From: Lachnospiraceae bacterium
GTDB taxonomy: Bacteria > Bacillota > Clostridia > Lachnospirales > Lachnospiraceae
DNA length: 50,502 nt
NCBI GenBank assembly: GCA_030524705.1
Contig: JAUNGD010000019.1
Coordinates: forward strand, 5,677 to 56,178
Direction: 5' to 3'
The notes under the pieces were generated by a model. The model made no database searches and had not been told where the DNA came from. It was given only the letters and a program-made list of their open reading frames with translations. Below, in pieces: positions 17,739-26,361 of this stretch. Within the stretch, counting starts at the first letter, position 1. Every line of letters begins with the position of its first letter. Position numbers and translations under genes: made by a program.

Positions 17739-18391
17739 TATCTCCTGCTCTGCATAGACTCGTGAAAATGCTTAGCATTTTCTCTCGTTAAGCTATAAAC
17801 TGCTTCGCAGTTGCGCCGTTCACTGCGTTCACGGCTTGAAGACGCTTCGCGTCTTCTCATGCCTTACTTTATCTCCTGCTCTGCATAGACTCGTGAAAAT
17901 GCTTAGCATTTTCTCGCGTTAAGCTATGAACTGCTTCGCAGTTGCGCCGTTCACTGCGTTCACGGCTGGAAGACGCTTCGCGTCTTCTCATGCCTTACTT
18001 TATCTCCTGCTCTGCATAGACTCGTGAAAATGCTTAGCATTTTCTCTCGTTAAGCTATGAACTGCTTCGCAGTTACGCTGTTCACTGCGTTCACAGCTGG
18101 AAGACGCTTCGCGTCTTCTCATGCCTTACTTTATCTCCTGCTCTGCACAGACTCGTGAAAATGCTCAGCATTTTCTCTCGTTAAGCTATGAACTGCTTCG
18201 CAGTTACGCCGCTCACTACGTTCACGGCTGGAAGACGCTTTGCGTCTTCTCATGCCTTACTTTATCTCCTGCTCTGCATAGACTCGTGAAAATGCATAGC
18301 ATTTTCCCTCGTTAAGCTATGAACTGCTTCGCAGTTGCGCCGTTCACTGCGTTCACGGCTGGAAGACGCTTTGCGTCTTCTCATAGCTTAC
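17739..18391. repeat. Tandem array: five 131-bp units rich in hairpins
   Basis: Units begin at 17739, 17870, 18001, 18132 and 18263, an exact 131-bp period with only a few differences per unit. Each unit has at least four small dyads: GAAAATGC/GCATTTTC, AACTGC/GCAGTT, GCCGT/ACGGC and GAAGACGC/GCGTCTTC, three of them around 3-base loops. Changes fall largely in loops, or in pairs that keep a stem (unit 3). On the minus strand each unit also holds a 40-codon open frame (ATGs at 17860, 17991, 18122, 18253 and 18384). The array fills the gap between metY and the GH94 operon; the rest of this 770-base gap holds the metY terminator and a 50-base GH94 leader with no clear promoter. Confidence 0.93.
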
Positions 18392-18399
18392 AGTATAAA

Positions 18400-18431
18400 A
18401 TGACGGACAGCAAATGAACACTGTCCGTCAT
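18400..18431. terminator. Hairpin terminator after metY
   Basis: An 11-bp perfect stem (ATGACGGACAG at 18400-18410 with CTGTCCGTCAT at 18421-18431) and 10-base loop begin 27 bases after the MetY stop. On the minus strand a short T-rich tract (TTTTATACTG) follows. Confidence 0.75.
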
Positions 18432-18457
18432 GTGAATATTTGTTTTTCGTTGTATTT

Positions 18458-19768
18458 TTATTCTGCCACTGCCTTGAATGCTTCTTCCAGATCCTCGATA
18501 ATATCATCTATATTTTCTGTTCCGATGGAAAGCCGGATGGTGTTCGGCTTGATGCCCTGATCCTCCAGCTCTTCCTCGGTACATTGGCTGTGCGTCGTCG
18601 TTGCCGGATGGATCACCAGAGATTTTACATCGGCTACGTTTGCCAGCAGAGAAAACAGCTCGAGGTTGTCAATGAATTTCTTCGCCTTCTCCGCATCTCC
18701 CTTGATCTCAAAGGTGAAGATGGAGCCGCCACCCTTCGGGAAATATTTTGCATACAGCTCCTTCTGCTTCGGATCATCGGATACGGCAGGATGATTTACC
18801 TTCTCTACCTGCGGATGGTTCTGCAGAAATTCCACTACCTTCAGGGCGTTTTCTACGTGGCGTTCTACCCGAAGCGACAGTGTTTCCAGCCCCTGCAGGA
18901 AAATAAATGCGTGGAACGGAGAAAGGGTCGCTCCCGTATCCCGAAGCAGGATTGCCCGGATCTTTGTGACAAATGCCGCAGCTCCCACTGCCTTTGTGAA
19001 GCTGATGCCGTGATAGCTCGGGTTCGGTTCTGTCAGAGACGGGAACTTGCCGGATGCCTCCCAGTCAAATTTTCCGCTGTCTACGATCACGCCGCCGATG
19101 GTGGTTCCATGGCCGCCGATGAATTTTGTGGCGGAATGTACCACAATATCTGCGCCGTACTCAATCGGCCGCACCAGATACGGCGTCGCAAAGGTGTTGT
19201 CCACGATCAGAGGAATCTTATTTTCATGGGCGATATCAGCGATCTCCTGAATATCTACTACGTCAGAATTCGGATTGCCCAAAGTCTCAATAAAGATTGC
19301 CTTTGTATTTTCCTGGATAGCCGCCTTGACAGCATCTGTGTCAAAAATATCCACAAAGGTAGCCGTCACGCCGTATGATGGAAGGGTGTGCGCCAGCAGA
19401 TTGTAGGTGCCGCCGTAAATATTCTTCGCTGATACGATATGATCCCCGGCCTGCGCCAGATTTTCAAAGGCATATGTAATTGCCGCCGCGCCGGAGCCGA
19501 CTGCCAGCGCCGCCACGCCGCCCTCCAGGGCTGCGATACGCTGCTCAAAAATGTCCTCCGTCGGATTTGTCAGACGGCCGTAAATATTTCCTGCATCCGC
19601 CAGACCGAATCTGGCCGCCGCATGCTCACAGTTGCGGAATACATAAGAGGATGTCTGGTAAATCGGCACCGCCCGGGCATCTGTGACCGGATCCGGAGCC
19701 TCCTGGCCTACGTGAAGCTGTAATGTCTCAAATTTAAAATTTCTTTCTGCTCTCGTTTTCTTACTCAT
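18458..19768 (-). CDS. metY: O-acetylhomoserine sulfhydrylase / Cys-Met metabolism PLP enzyme
   Basis: 436 residues, matching the length of O-acetylhomoserine aminocarboxypropyltransferases. This family makes homocysteine from O-acetylhomoserine and sulfide in methionine synthesis. The PLP lysine lies in [10 protein letters not shown] (residue 215 from this start), with [10 protein letters not shown] before it and HPATTTHSQ near the end. The ATG at 19768 follows GAGGAG by about 9 bases. It is a single gene with its own promoter (19833-19861) and terminator. No SAM riboswitch or T-box fits in the short leader. Confidence 0.9.
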   Translation of the reverse strand: MSKKTRAERNFKFETLQLHVGQEAPDPVTDARAVPIYQTSSYVFRNCEHAAARFGLADAGNIYGRLTNPTEDIFEQRIAALEGGVAALAVGSGAAAITYAFENLAQAGDHIVSAKNIYGGTYNLLAHTLPSYGVTATFVDIFDTDAVKAAIQENTKAIFIETLGNPNSDVVDIQEIADIAHENKIPLIVDNTFATPYLVRPIEYGADIVVHSATKFIGGHGTTIGGVIVDSGKFDWEASGKFPSLTEPNPSYHGISFTKAVGAAAFVTKIRAILLRDTGATLSPFHAFIFLQGLETLSLRVERHVENALKVVEFLQNHPQVEKVNHPAVSDDPKQKELYAKYFPKGGGSIFTFEIKGDAEKAKKFIDNLELFSLLANVADVKSLVIHPATTTHSQCTEEELEDQGIKPNTIRLSIGTENIDDIIEDLEEAFKAVAE

Positions 19769-19832
19769 ACTTTTACTCTCCTCTTCCATCTATTTTTATT
19801 TCGGTATGATTTCCTACTGAACTTCTGGGTTT

Positions 19833-19861
19833 ATTATATTGCAACAATCCCGGTCTGTCTA
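19833..19861 (-). promoter_or_regulatory. Promoter of metY
   Basis: TAGACA (19861-19856), 17-base spacer and TATAAT (19838-19833) on the minus strand, about 65 bases before the start codon. No dyad or riboswitch is visible between promoter and start. Confidence 0.75.
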
Positions 19862-19873
19862 ATATGTAAAACA

Positions 19874-19910
19874 AACAGCCAGCTATAGTTTTTCCCTATA
19901 GTCGGCTGTT
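19874..19910 (-). terminator. Terminator of the first peptide-sensing module
   Basis: An imperfect stem AACAGCC-AG-CTATAG pairs with CTATAG-TC-GGCTGTT around a short loop. It overlaps the kinase stop codon and is followed on the minus strand by TTGTTTTAC. Confidence 0.75.
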
Positions 19911-20838
19911 ACGCTTTTCTATTATGCTCTCCTTCTATATTCTTGAAATGTGCTTCCCGCCGGTCAGGAAATGACAGGACAATCCGCAGTATTCCCTCCT
20001 GGTACTCCGCCGCAATCCGGCCTCCCAGCTCCTCCGTCAAAGTTCTTGCAATGGACAGCCCAAGGCCGGTGGAATTCTGCCCGCTCTCCACCGTGTAAAA
20101 ACGGTCGAACAGATTTCCTACCTGTACTTCGTCCAGCCTGGACGCATGATTCTCAAAAGACAGCGTTCCCTCTTCCGTCAGAATCACCCGCAGGTCGCCG
20201 TCACTGTATTTCAGCGCATTGCTGATCAGATTCGATAAAATCCTGGAGAAAGCCTGGGCATTCAGCACGCGCCTTACTTCTTTTCCCGGCATCACGATTT
20301 CAGGCTCAATGCCGGCTTCCATCAGAGCGGTGTAGTACGCTGCAATGCTTTCCTCCAATACCCGGTTCAAAGACACCGGCTCCCGCTCCATACAGGAATC
20401 CACCGACATGACCACCGAATAGCGAAAAAGCTCCTCTGTCAGATTTTTCAACACCGTCACGCGGTTCTCCACAATGGAAAGATATTCCCGAACCGTCTCT
20501 GAGGTATCCTCCTGCCTCAGAAGATCCATATAGCCGCAGATGGCCGTCAAAGGTGTACGCAGGTCGTGAGAAATATTCGTGATCGCATGCTTCAGCTCCT
20601 GGTCTCCCCGGGTGTAACGGTGATGCTCCCGGCGCAGCAGCTTAAGCTGCACATCCAGCTCCGCCGCCAGCCGGCGCATATACGGGTCAGAAGAAGAAAT
20701 ATCAATCCCGACGTTTGTGTCCTCCTCAATCCGTTCCCCCACCTGCCGCACCAGCTCTGCAGCCGTCCGGCGCAAAACATACACATAGGCACTCAGCACC
20801 GCCACCGCCAAAAATAAAATCCCACATAAAACTTCCAT
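19909..20838 (-). CDS. Sensor histidine kinase with one N-terminal membrane segment
   Basis: 309 residues. A single membrane helix (about 4-22) is followed by a short linker, an H-box with His91 in ISHDLRTPLTAI, and an ATPase domain (NLISNALKYSDGD, FENHA, TGLGLSIARTLTEELGG). The near absence of an extracellular sensor fits kinases that read the state of a partner ABC transporter, as in lantibiotic or bacitracin protection systems. It is the last gene of the module regulator, ATPase, permease, kinase. Confidence 0.88.
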   Translation of the reverse strand: MEVLCGILFLAVAVLSAYVYVLRRTAAELVRQVGERIEEDTNVGIDISSSDPYMRRLAAELDVQLKLLRREHHRYTRGDQELKHAITNISHDLRTPLTAICGYMDLLRQEDTSETVREYLSIVENRVTVLKNLTEELFRYSVVMSVDSCMEREPVSLNRVLEESIAAYYTALMEAGIEPEIVMPGKEVRRVLNAQAFSRILSNLISNALKYSDGDLRVILTEEGTLSFENHASRLDEVQVGNLFDRFYTVESGQNSTGLGLSIARTLTEELGGRIAAEYQEGILRIVLSFPDRREAHFKNIEGEHNRKA

Positions 20839-20890
20839 CCATTCATTTCCTCTTCAGCGCCGGAAAAGCTGCATTTCTCTGCAGATCAGA

Positions 20891-21760
20891 TCATTTGATA
20901 TCCTTTCTTTGAAATAGCCATATTCCGGCAAAATTGACAATCAGAATAAGCAAAACAGAATACCCGATCATTCGTACTGCGTGCATTGCATCCGCCTCAC
21001 TGATCTGCATGGACTGCCCGGCAGGGTTCAAATCGGCCAAAACCTGATATACCGCCCGCTGCGTACCTGAGATATAATTCGGATTCGGAACAGTTTCAAA
21101 CTCCCAGGCCTCTATATCACCGTAAACACTTATCTCCGTATGCTCATCCACCGCAAACTCCTTCGGCTGCTCTATCATTTCCGGCTGAATCAGGGAATTA
21201 TACAAATAGGAAGCAAAAAACAGCAGGCCAAAGGCCAGAAAAATACTGGCTGCAACACCGTAGGCCCTGGACGTCACCAGCATGGCCAGAAAATTGAAAA
21301 CCGCAGAATATGAAATACACCAGAATATCCCTGCCAATATCTTCGTCAGAAGCAGAGAGCCCGGTATCGTAACCGGCCCGAGAATCAGCCGCGCCAGCAC
21401 AATGGACACCAGCATATCCGCCGTATAGATCATAAGCCCTGCAGCCGCACACAAAATAAAGCTCGACACATAAATATGAAAACGAGAATGTCCCATCACA
21501 ATCTTATTGCGGAGGGTTCCGTCGCTGTACTCCTGCCCGATAAACAGACTGCACACGACACACAGCACAAGCCCCAGGATGGCAGCCGGTAAAAACAGCA
21601 CCTCATCCACGGTATAATCCACCTCGGCTCCGTATTTTTTTATCCCGTCATAAACAGCCCAAAAGCTGACAGCACAGTAGAGAAGCTGTGCAGCCATACC
21701 GACCCAAAAGATCCTGCTCTTTCTCAGCCTTGCCAAACCGGAACGCAAAAGCTTACTCAT
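20891..21760 (-). CDS. ABC-2 type transporter permease
   Basis: 289 residues with about six hydrophobic segments; an extracellular loop lies between the last two. It resembles the permeases of lantibiotic immunity (LanE/G-like) or ABC-2 exporters rather than the FtsX type. The ATG at 21760 overlaps the ATPase stop by a few bases (ATGAGTAAG), which implies translational coupling. With the ATPase it would form an exporter or remover of membrane-active peptides, the substrate being inferred only from context. Confidence 0.85.
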   Translation of the reverse strand: MSKLLRSGLARLRKSRIFWVGMAAQLLYCAVSFWAVYDGIKKYGAEVDYTVDEVLFLPAAILGLVLCVVCSLFIGQEYSDGTLRNKIVMGHSRFHIYVSSFILCAAAGLMIYTADMLVSIVLARLILGPVTIPGSLLLTKILAGIFWCISYSAVFNFLAMLVTSRAYGVAASIFLAFGLLFFASYLYNSLIQPEMIEQPKEFAVDEHTEISVYGDIEAWEFETVPNPNYISGTQRAVYQVLADLNPAGQSMQISEADAMHAVRMIGYSVLLILIVNFAGIWLFQRKDIK

Positions 21761-22667
21761 AGCTTCCACCTCCCACCAGACGGATGTAATAGCTTTCCAG
21801 GCTTTCATCCCGTTCCTGCATGGAGCGTATCCCACACCCCTCCTGATCCAGCAAAAGCGCCAGCTCCGTCACACCCACCTTGTCATAAATATCTGCCTCC
21901 GTATCAGAAAGAATCGTATAATCCAGATGCAGCTTATCCAGCACCCGGGCCAGAATCTGAGTACTTCCCACTTCCAGGTGCGTACATTTCCGGCAGGCCT
22001 TCTCCAGCTCCGCCGCGCTGATTTCTTTTACCAAATGTCCCTGATCAATGAAGCCATAATGCGTCGCCAGCCTGGAAAGCTCATCTAGAATATGGCTGGA
22101 AATCAATACTGTGATCTGATATTCCCGGTTCAGCTTCAGAATCAGCTCCCGAATCTCTATGATACCTTCCGGATCCAAACCGTTGACCGGTTCATCCAGT
22201 ACCAGAAAATCAGGGTTCCCGGCCAGAGCCACCGCAATACCGAGTCTTTGGCGCATACCTAAAGAAAAATTACCGGCCTTTTTCTGTCCGGCGCCAGAAA
22301 GCCCCACAAGTGAGAGAAGCTCTGGAATGCCGTCAAAGGACGGGCAGCCCAAAAGCATATACTGCTGCCTCAGATTTTCCTCCGCCGTCATATTCAGGTA
22401 AATCGACGGGTTCTCCACCACCGCCCCCATTCTGCGGCGGGACTTTACAATATCCCGATCCGTGTTTTTTCTCCCATATAATGTATATTCTCCCGCAGTA
22501 GGCGACTGAAGACCGCAGACCAGACGGATAAGCGTCGTCTTGCCCGCTCCGTTTTTCCCGACAAAACCGTAAATTGCCCCCTTCGGCACATGCATGGAAA
22601 GCTGATTCAGCGCCTTGAACTGCTTATACTGCTTCGAAAGCGCCTCTGTACAAAGTACATAGTCCAT
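21753..22667 (-). CDS. ABC transporter ATPase (BcrA/lantibiotic-immunity-like)
   Basis: 304 residues. Walker A GFVGKNGAGKTTLIR, signature NFSLGMRQRLGIAVAL, Walker B FLVLDEPVNGLDPEG and the switch His in SSHILDEL are all intact. A C-terminal extension of about 90 residues is typical of BcrA-like ATPases. The ATG at 22667 has AGGAGG 7 bases upstream. Its promoter region (22690-22760) carries four direct repeats that are likely sites for the response regulator encoded just upstream. Confidence 0.9.
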   Translation of the reverse strand: MDYVLCTEALSKQYKQFKALNQLSMHVPKGAIYGFVGKNGAGKTTLIRLVCGLQSPTAGEYTLYGRKNTDRDIVKSRRRMGAVVENPSIYLNMTAEENLRQQYMLLGCPSFDGIPELLSLVGLSGAGQKKAGNFSLGMRQRLGIAVALAGNPDFLVLDEPVNGLDPEGIIEIRELILKLNREYQITVLISSHILDELSRLATHYGFIDQGHLVKEISAAELEKACRKCTHLEVGSTQILARVLDKLHLDYTILSDTEADIYDKVGVTELALLLDQEGCGIRSMQERDESLESYYIRLVGGGSYE

Positions 22668-22699
22668 ATGATATCCTCCTTTTATCCTGTGATGATATC

Positions 22700-22759
22700 C
22701 GCAGTATATCAGCCTCCGGTTAAGCATCTGGTTAAGAAAACAGTTAAGATTCAGTTAAG
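22700..22759 (-). promoter_or_regulatory. Activator-type promoter with four direct repeats before the ABC genes
   Basis: On the plus strand GGTTAAG at 22719 and 22730 and AGTTAAG at 22742 and 22753 form four direct repeats spaced 11, 12 and 11 bp, phased on one DNA face. On the minus strand the last copy overlaps the -35 region of a promoter whose -10 is TATACT and whose -35 (CCAGAT) is poor. This is the classic layout for activation by an OmpR-family regulator. The first two sites overlap the end of the regulator gene. Confidence 0.75.
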
Positions 22760-23428
22760 ATCAGAAAAATCCCGGAGCTTAAATCCAATGCCCCAGACCG
22801 CTTCAATATAATCTCTGTCATCCGCCTCCCGCAGCTTTCTCCTCAAATTGCTGATATGCACCTTAAGGGAGCTCTCCACACAATCCGGCGTCACCTCGCT
22901 GACACGGTCCAGAAGCACGGATTTCGGAATAACCTGCTTTGGATTCTGCATCAGCAGCCTCAAAATCGCATATTCGGTTCTGGTGAGCCGGATCATCCGG
23001 TCTCCCGCCTTCACCTCGTGCAGCCCATCATCCAGGGTCAGCGCCCCATACGTCAGCACTCTGCCTTCTGCCTCGGCCCTGCCGCTTCGCAGCTGTACCG
23101 TGATCCGGGCCAGTAGTTCGCTGACGTCAAAGGGCTTCGTCATGTAGTCGGCGGCTCCTCCCAGGAGCGTCCGCACCTTATCCTGTACGTCGATCTTAGC
23201 GCTCAGTACAATGACCGGAATCCCCTGAATATGAGAGAGCACCTCCTCGCCGGAAAGTCCGGGCAGCATCAGATCCAGTATGATCAGCTCCGGCCTGTTC
23301 TTTTCCAGCAACAGCAGAGCCTCCGTACCTGAATAGGCCCGAAGAACCGTATGTCCCTCCTTTTTCAGAACGCGTTCTATCATATCGCCAATACAAACGT
23401 CATCGTCAACAACGGCAATCTTGCTCAT
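22751..23428 (-). CDS. OmpR-family response regulator
   Basis: 225 residues. Receiver with Asp52 (LIILDLMLPGLSG), switch Lys in DYMTKPFDVSELLAR, and a winged-helix output domain (LTRTEYAILRLLMQNP, VESSLKVHISNLRRKL, IEAVWGIGFKL). It precedes the ATPase by 83 bases and is the presumed activator at the direct repeats found there. Its partner kinase is the last gene of the module. Confidence 0.92.
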   Translation of the reverse strand: MSKIAVVDDDVCIGDMIERVLKKEGHTVLRAYSGTEALLLLEKNRPELIILDLMLPGLSGEEVLSHIQGIPVIVLSAKIDVQDKVRTLLGGAADYMTKPFDVSELLARITVQLRSGRAEAEGRVLTYGALTLDDGLHEVKAGDRMIRLTRTEYAILRLLMQNPKQVIPKSVLLDRVSEVTPDCVESSLKVHISNLRRKLREADDRDYIEAVWGIGFKLRDFSDLN

Positions 23429-23489
23429 CCTTCATCTCCATCTGAACCTTGCTATACAGCAGCCCTATCCTGATCCGCCAGCCCAGAGA

Positions 23490-24359
23490 TCATTCCCCTC
23501 TGTCCTGCTGAATCTCCTTGAGCAGATCCCGTATTACCTCCTGCTCCTCTTCCAGAGCGTCCGCTATCTGCTCAGGGGACTGCCCCTTTCTCAGCTTCTT
23601 CTCCACCATCTCCCGAAGCTTAGCCCTGGCTCCTTCTTCTCGACCTTCTTCTCTGGCTTCCTGCTTGTCATAGTATCTCTCTTCCCATGCCTGCATATAT
23701 TTTACTCCAATCTCCTCGTTGGACTTAACCTTACGCACACGGCTGTGAATTTTCCGTATCCGCTCACCGGATGCCTGCTCTGCTGCTTCGTCCGTCGTAT
23801 TCTCCAGATAATGCAGAAAATCAATCAGCTCCCTTGATACGCCCTCTTTATCTTCTCCGCGGGTGTTGAGAAATACCCGGACTGCTCCATCCTCCAAAAG
23901 TAATCCCGGAAGCTCCTGACACTCGCTTCGAAACGTATAACGATACTTTTTCCTGCCAAACAGGTCAAACGGCATAATCATAACAAAGTAAGTGTCATTC
24001 AGCAAATTGTAATTCGGTATCCCGTTTTCAAGCAGCGAGGTATCCAGCAAAGCCTGATAATACCGGCTCCTCCTGGCCAGATCACTTTTCCGCTTATTCT
24101 GCATCTCCGTATTGTAGATATTCTGTTCCTCATCCATGGCAAAGACATCCATACGCACAGAACGTATCCCCGGCGAAAGCCGCAGCTCCTTTTCCGTCTC
24201 GCTCCGGGTCAGAAGCGGGATCTCCCGCTCAAATATAATACTCAGCGCCGCCTGCTGCGTTTCCGGATCCTCCATGACCTCGTCAAATAAAAAACGGTCC
24301 GTAAGGTTAAGCTCTTTTAACGGTACAATATTTACTTTTTTATGGTTAACATTACTCAT
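23490..24359 (-). CDS. Rpn-family PD-(D/E)XK nuclease / putative transposase-like protein
   Basis: 289 residues. The N-terminal half matches the Rpn/PD-(D/E)XK family often labelled recombination-promoting nuclease: DRFLFDEVMEDPE at the start and a catalytic core of Asp in VRMDVFAMDEEQ followed by NTEMQNK (E-x-Q-x-K form). Central YYQALLDTSLLENG and a highly charged helical tail (REEGREEGARAKLREMVEKKL) are also typical. These proteins are abundant in Clostridia and several have been linked to DNA cleavage or phage defence, but roles are mostly unproven. AAAGGAG lies 5 bases before the ATG. It stands between two two-component/ABC modules and shows no terminal repeats that would make it a mobile element. 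Confidence 0.8.
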   Translation of the reverse strand: MSNVNHKKVNIVPLKELNLTDRFLFDEVMEDPETQQAALSIIFEREIPLLTRSETEKELRLSPGIRSVRMDVFAMDEEQNIYNTEMQNKRKSDLARRSRYYQALLDTSLLENGIPNYNLLNDTYFVMIMPFDLFGRKKYRYTFRSECQELPGLLLEDGAVRVFLNTRGEDKEGVSRELIDFLHYLENTTDEAAEQASGERIRKIHSRVRKVKSNEEIGVKYMQAWEERYYDKQEAREEGREEGARAKLREMVEKKLRKGQSPEQIADALEEEQEVIRDLLKEIQQDRGE

Positions 24360-24637
24360 ATATACTCCTTTATTTTATCATAGATTTCTGCACATTGACA
24401 GGCATTTGCAGGGAACTTTTGCCGAAACGGCTCTGACTAGAAACAAGAAGGCTTTACGCATTATGAATTTTCTTTGATTTTATTTAGTTTGTATTATATC
24501 ACATACTGTTTAAATATTCAAGCACTGATAAAATTTTTTACTTTTGCCGCGCCGTTGCTGAGTGCCAGTGGCACTCGTTTAGCAACGACCGCAGCAGTTC
24601 CTCTATCTTCTGTTTTATCCCGCGGCCCGCCTCCAGC
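24360..24637. other. Gene-free spacer with a nested hairpin
   Basis: No gene is visible. A nested dyad is present: GTTGCT (24554-24559) pairs with AGCAAC (24581-24586) around an inner 7-bp hairpin GAGTGCC/GGCACTC (24560-24576). It lies about 50 bases after the kinase stop on the minus strand, but no T-run follows, so a terminator role is uncertain. Confidence 0.5.
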
Positions 24638-25624
24638 TCAGGCAATAATCTCCGAATACAATTTTATATGAAAAGAGGTGCCTGCCCCTTCCTGGCTGGC
24701 CGCATAGATCATCCCGTTTTGCAGCATAACAATCTGCTTTGACATGGCAAGCCCGATCCCAACGCTTTCCCCGGAATGGCCGCCGCCTTTATAAAACCGC
24801 TCAAAAATGTGCGGCAGCTCCTCCCTCGGTATCCCTTCGCCGTTATCCTCAATCCAAATATTTGTGGCAAAATTATTTTGGCTCGCCGTCACCCTCACCT
24901 GACCGCCCCGGGGCGTATGCTCGATACAATTTTTTACGACGTTGGAAACGGCCTCCGCGGTCCAGCGGGCATCGCAGACCAGCTTCATGTCTCCGCAGTC
25001 CGCAACGCTCAGCTGCACGCCCTTTAATTCTGCCATAATCTCAAAGGGCTGGCATGCGCTCTGGAGCAGAGACCTTGCATACACCTCCTCTTTTTTCAGC
25101 TTCAGCATATTGGCGTCAAGCTGCGACAAAGTCAGAAGATTCCGTACCAGCCAGGTGATCCTCTCCACCTGGGAGTCTATTTTGCCGGTAAATTCTGCCC
25201 TCTTCTCCTCTGACAGCTCCGTATTTTTCAGCAAATCCGTCAATATCGTAATAGACGTCAGCGGCGTCTTAATCTGGTGGGAAATGTCTGAAAGCATCTT
25301 AGCCAGATATTCCTTTTCTCTGGACGCTCCGACTGAACGCTCCTGCAGCAGCACCACCAGCTTATAAATCTCACTTTGCAAAACTCCGAGATTTCCCTCC
25401 CGGCATTTCGTCAGCTCCGGCAAAGTCATGTCGTCCTGAAGCCGCATCAGATATAGCGTCAGCTCTTCCAGCCTTTTTTCCCGCATCCGCCAAAAAACTA
25501 CAGAAATCAGCAGCAAACAGACGATACAGCCTGCCAGGACTCCGCAGATGATGCGAATGTCTCCGGTCAGAAAGCATACAGCCGCAGATATTCCGGCAAC
25601 CAAGAGCTGCACAAAAATCTCCAT
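24638..25624 (-). CDS. Sensor histidine kinase of the FtsX-ABC module
   Basis: 328 residues. Two N-terminal membrane helices (about 5-20 and 24-45) with almost no extracellular loop, H-box with His116 in ISHQIKTPLTSITILTD, and an ATPase domain (VVKNCIEHTPRGG, IEDNGEGIP, VGIGLAMSKQIVMLQNG). The sensor-poor layout is that of intramembrane-sensing (BceS-like) kinases that need their ABC transporter as the detector. It is last in the operon. Confidence 0.9.
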   Translation of the reverse strand: MEIFVQLLVAGISAAVCFLTGDIRIICGVLAGCIVCLLLISVVFWRMREKRLEELTLYLMRLQDDMTLPELTKCREGNLGVLQSEIYKLVVLLQERSVGASREKEYLAKMLSDISHQIKTPLTSITILTDLLKNTELSEEKRAEFTGKIDSQVERITWLVRNLLTLSQLDANMLKLKKEEVYARSLLQSACQPFEIMAELKGVQLSVADCGDMKLVCDARWTAEAVSNVVKNCIEHTPRGGQVRVTASQNNFATNIWIEDNGEGIPREELPHIFERFYKGGGHSGESVGIGLAMSKQIVMLQNGMIYAASQEGAGTSFHIKLYSEIIA

Positions 25625-25683
25625 AATCCTCCGTCCTCTCTTTTTTCACAACTCACTGTCATACACGCTCATGCCAAACGCCT

Positions 25684-26361
25684 CTATTCCATCCGATACC
25701 CCATCCCCCGCACAGTCCGTATCAGTTGTCCCTCCGGAGTGTCCCCAAGCTTCTTTCTGAGACGCTTCACATACACACTGAGGGTATTATCGTTTACAAA
25801 CTCTCCAGCCTCATCCCAGATATTCTCCAAAATCTGATTCCTCGTCAGCGTTTGTCCGCGATGGTTCAGAAAAATAAGCAGCAGCTTATACTCCATTGCC
25901 GTCATAACAATCTCTTCCTGCCCTGCATAAACCCTTCCGGTCTGCAGATTCACCTGATTGTCACCGACCGTCGCGATATGTGCCGCCGGCTCTGCCGTCT
26001 GAGAAGTTCGTCTTAAGATTGCTTTCATTCTCGCCAGAAGCTCCCGGATTCGGAAAGGCTTTGCAATATAATCATCCGCTCCCTGCTCCAGCGCCATGAC
26101 TGTGCTCACCTCATCGTCGCAGGCCGTCAAAAACAGGATCGGCGCCTTACTGTCTTGCCGGATCTCCCTGCAGACCTGATAGCCGTCGCCATCCGGCAGC
26201 ATAACATCCAAAAGGTAAAAATCAATTTCCTGCCGGCCTTTTATCATCTCCACAGCCTCCGAGACGGTCGAAGCGGTCAGCACACGGTATCCCTCCTGCA
26301 GCAGGGCAAATTTTAACCCCTCCAGAATAATCCCATCATCTTCCACAATCAAAACTGTCAT
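25684..26361 (-). CDS. OmpR-family response regulator of the FtsX-ABC module
   Basis: 225 residues with receiver Asp52 (YLLDVMLPDGDG), Lys in DYIAKPFRIRELLAR and winged-helix output (TAMEYKLLLIFLNH, DNTLSVYVKRLRKKLG, IRTVRGMGYRME). Its ATG overlaps the stop of a 40-codon ORF as ATGA, so its translation is probably coupled to that ORF. It is the likely activator of the promoter upstream of the module's ATPase. Confidence 0.92.
   Translation of the reverse strand: MTVLIVEDDGIILEGLKFALLQEGYRVLTASTVSEAVEMIKGRQEIDFYLLDVMLPDGDGYQVCREIRQDSKAPILFLTACDDEVSTVMALEQGADDYIAKPFRIRELLARMKAILRRTSQTAEPAAHIATVGDNQVNLQTGRVYAGQEEIVMTAMEYKLLLIFLNHRGQTLTRNQILENIWDEAGEFVNDNTLSVYVKRLRKKLGDTPEGQLIRTVRGMGYRME

Noticed and set aside
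17689-17778. Longer N-terminus for the GH94 enzyme
   Set aside because: It would translate part of the repeat array and has no ribosome site; the ATG at 17688 has GGGAGG at the right distance and gives the family's usual opening MKYGYFDN.
17739-18391. CRISPR array
   Set aside because: The 131-bp units are repeated whole with no unique spacers, and no cas genes are present.
19769-19868. SAM riboswitch or T-box before metY
   Set aside because: The leader after the promoter is only about 65 bases and shows no such structure.
23490-24359. Insertion sequence
   Set aside because: The Rpn-like gene shows no terminal inverted repeats or target duplication in the flanks I could read.
24554-24586. 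Rho-independent terminator for the downstream kinase gene
   Set aside because: The nested hairpin is clear but no T-run follows on the minus strand.
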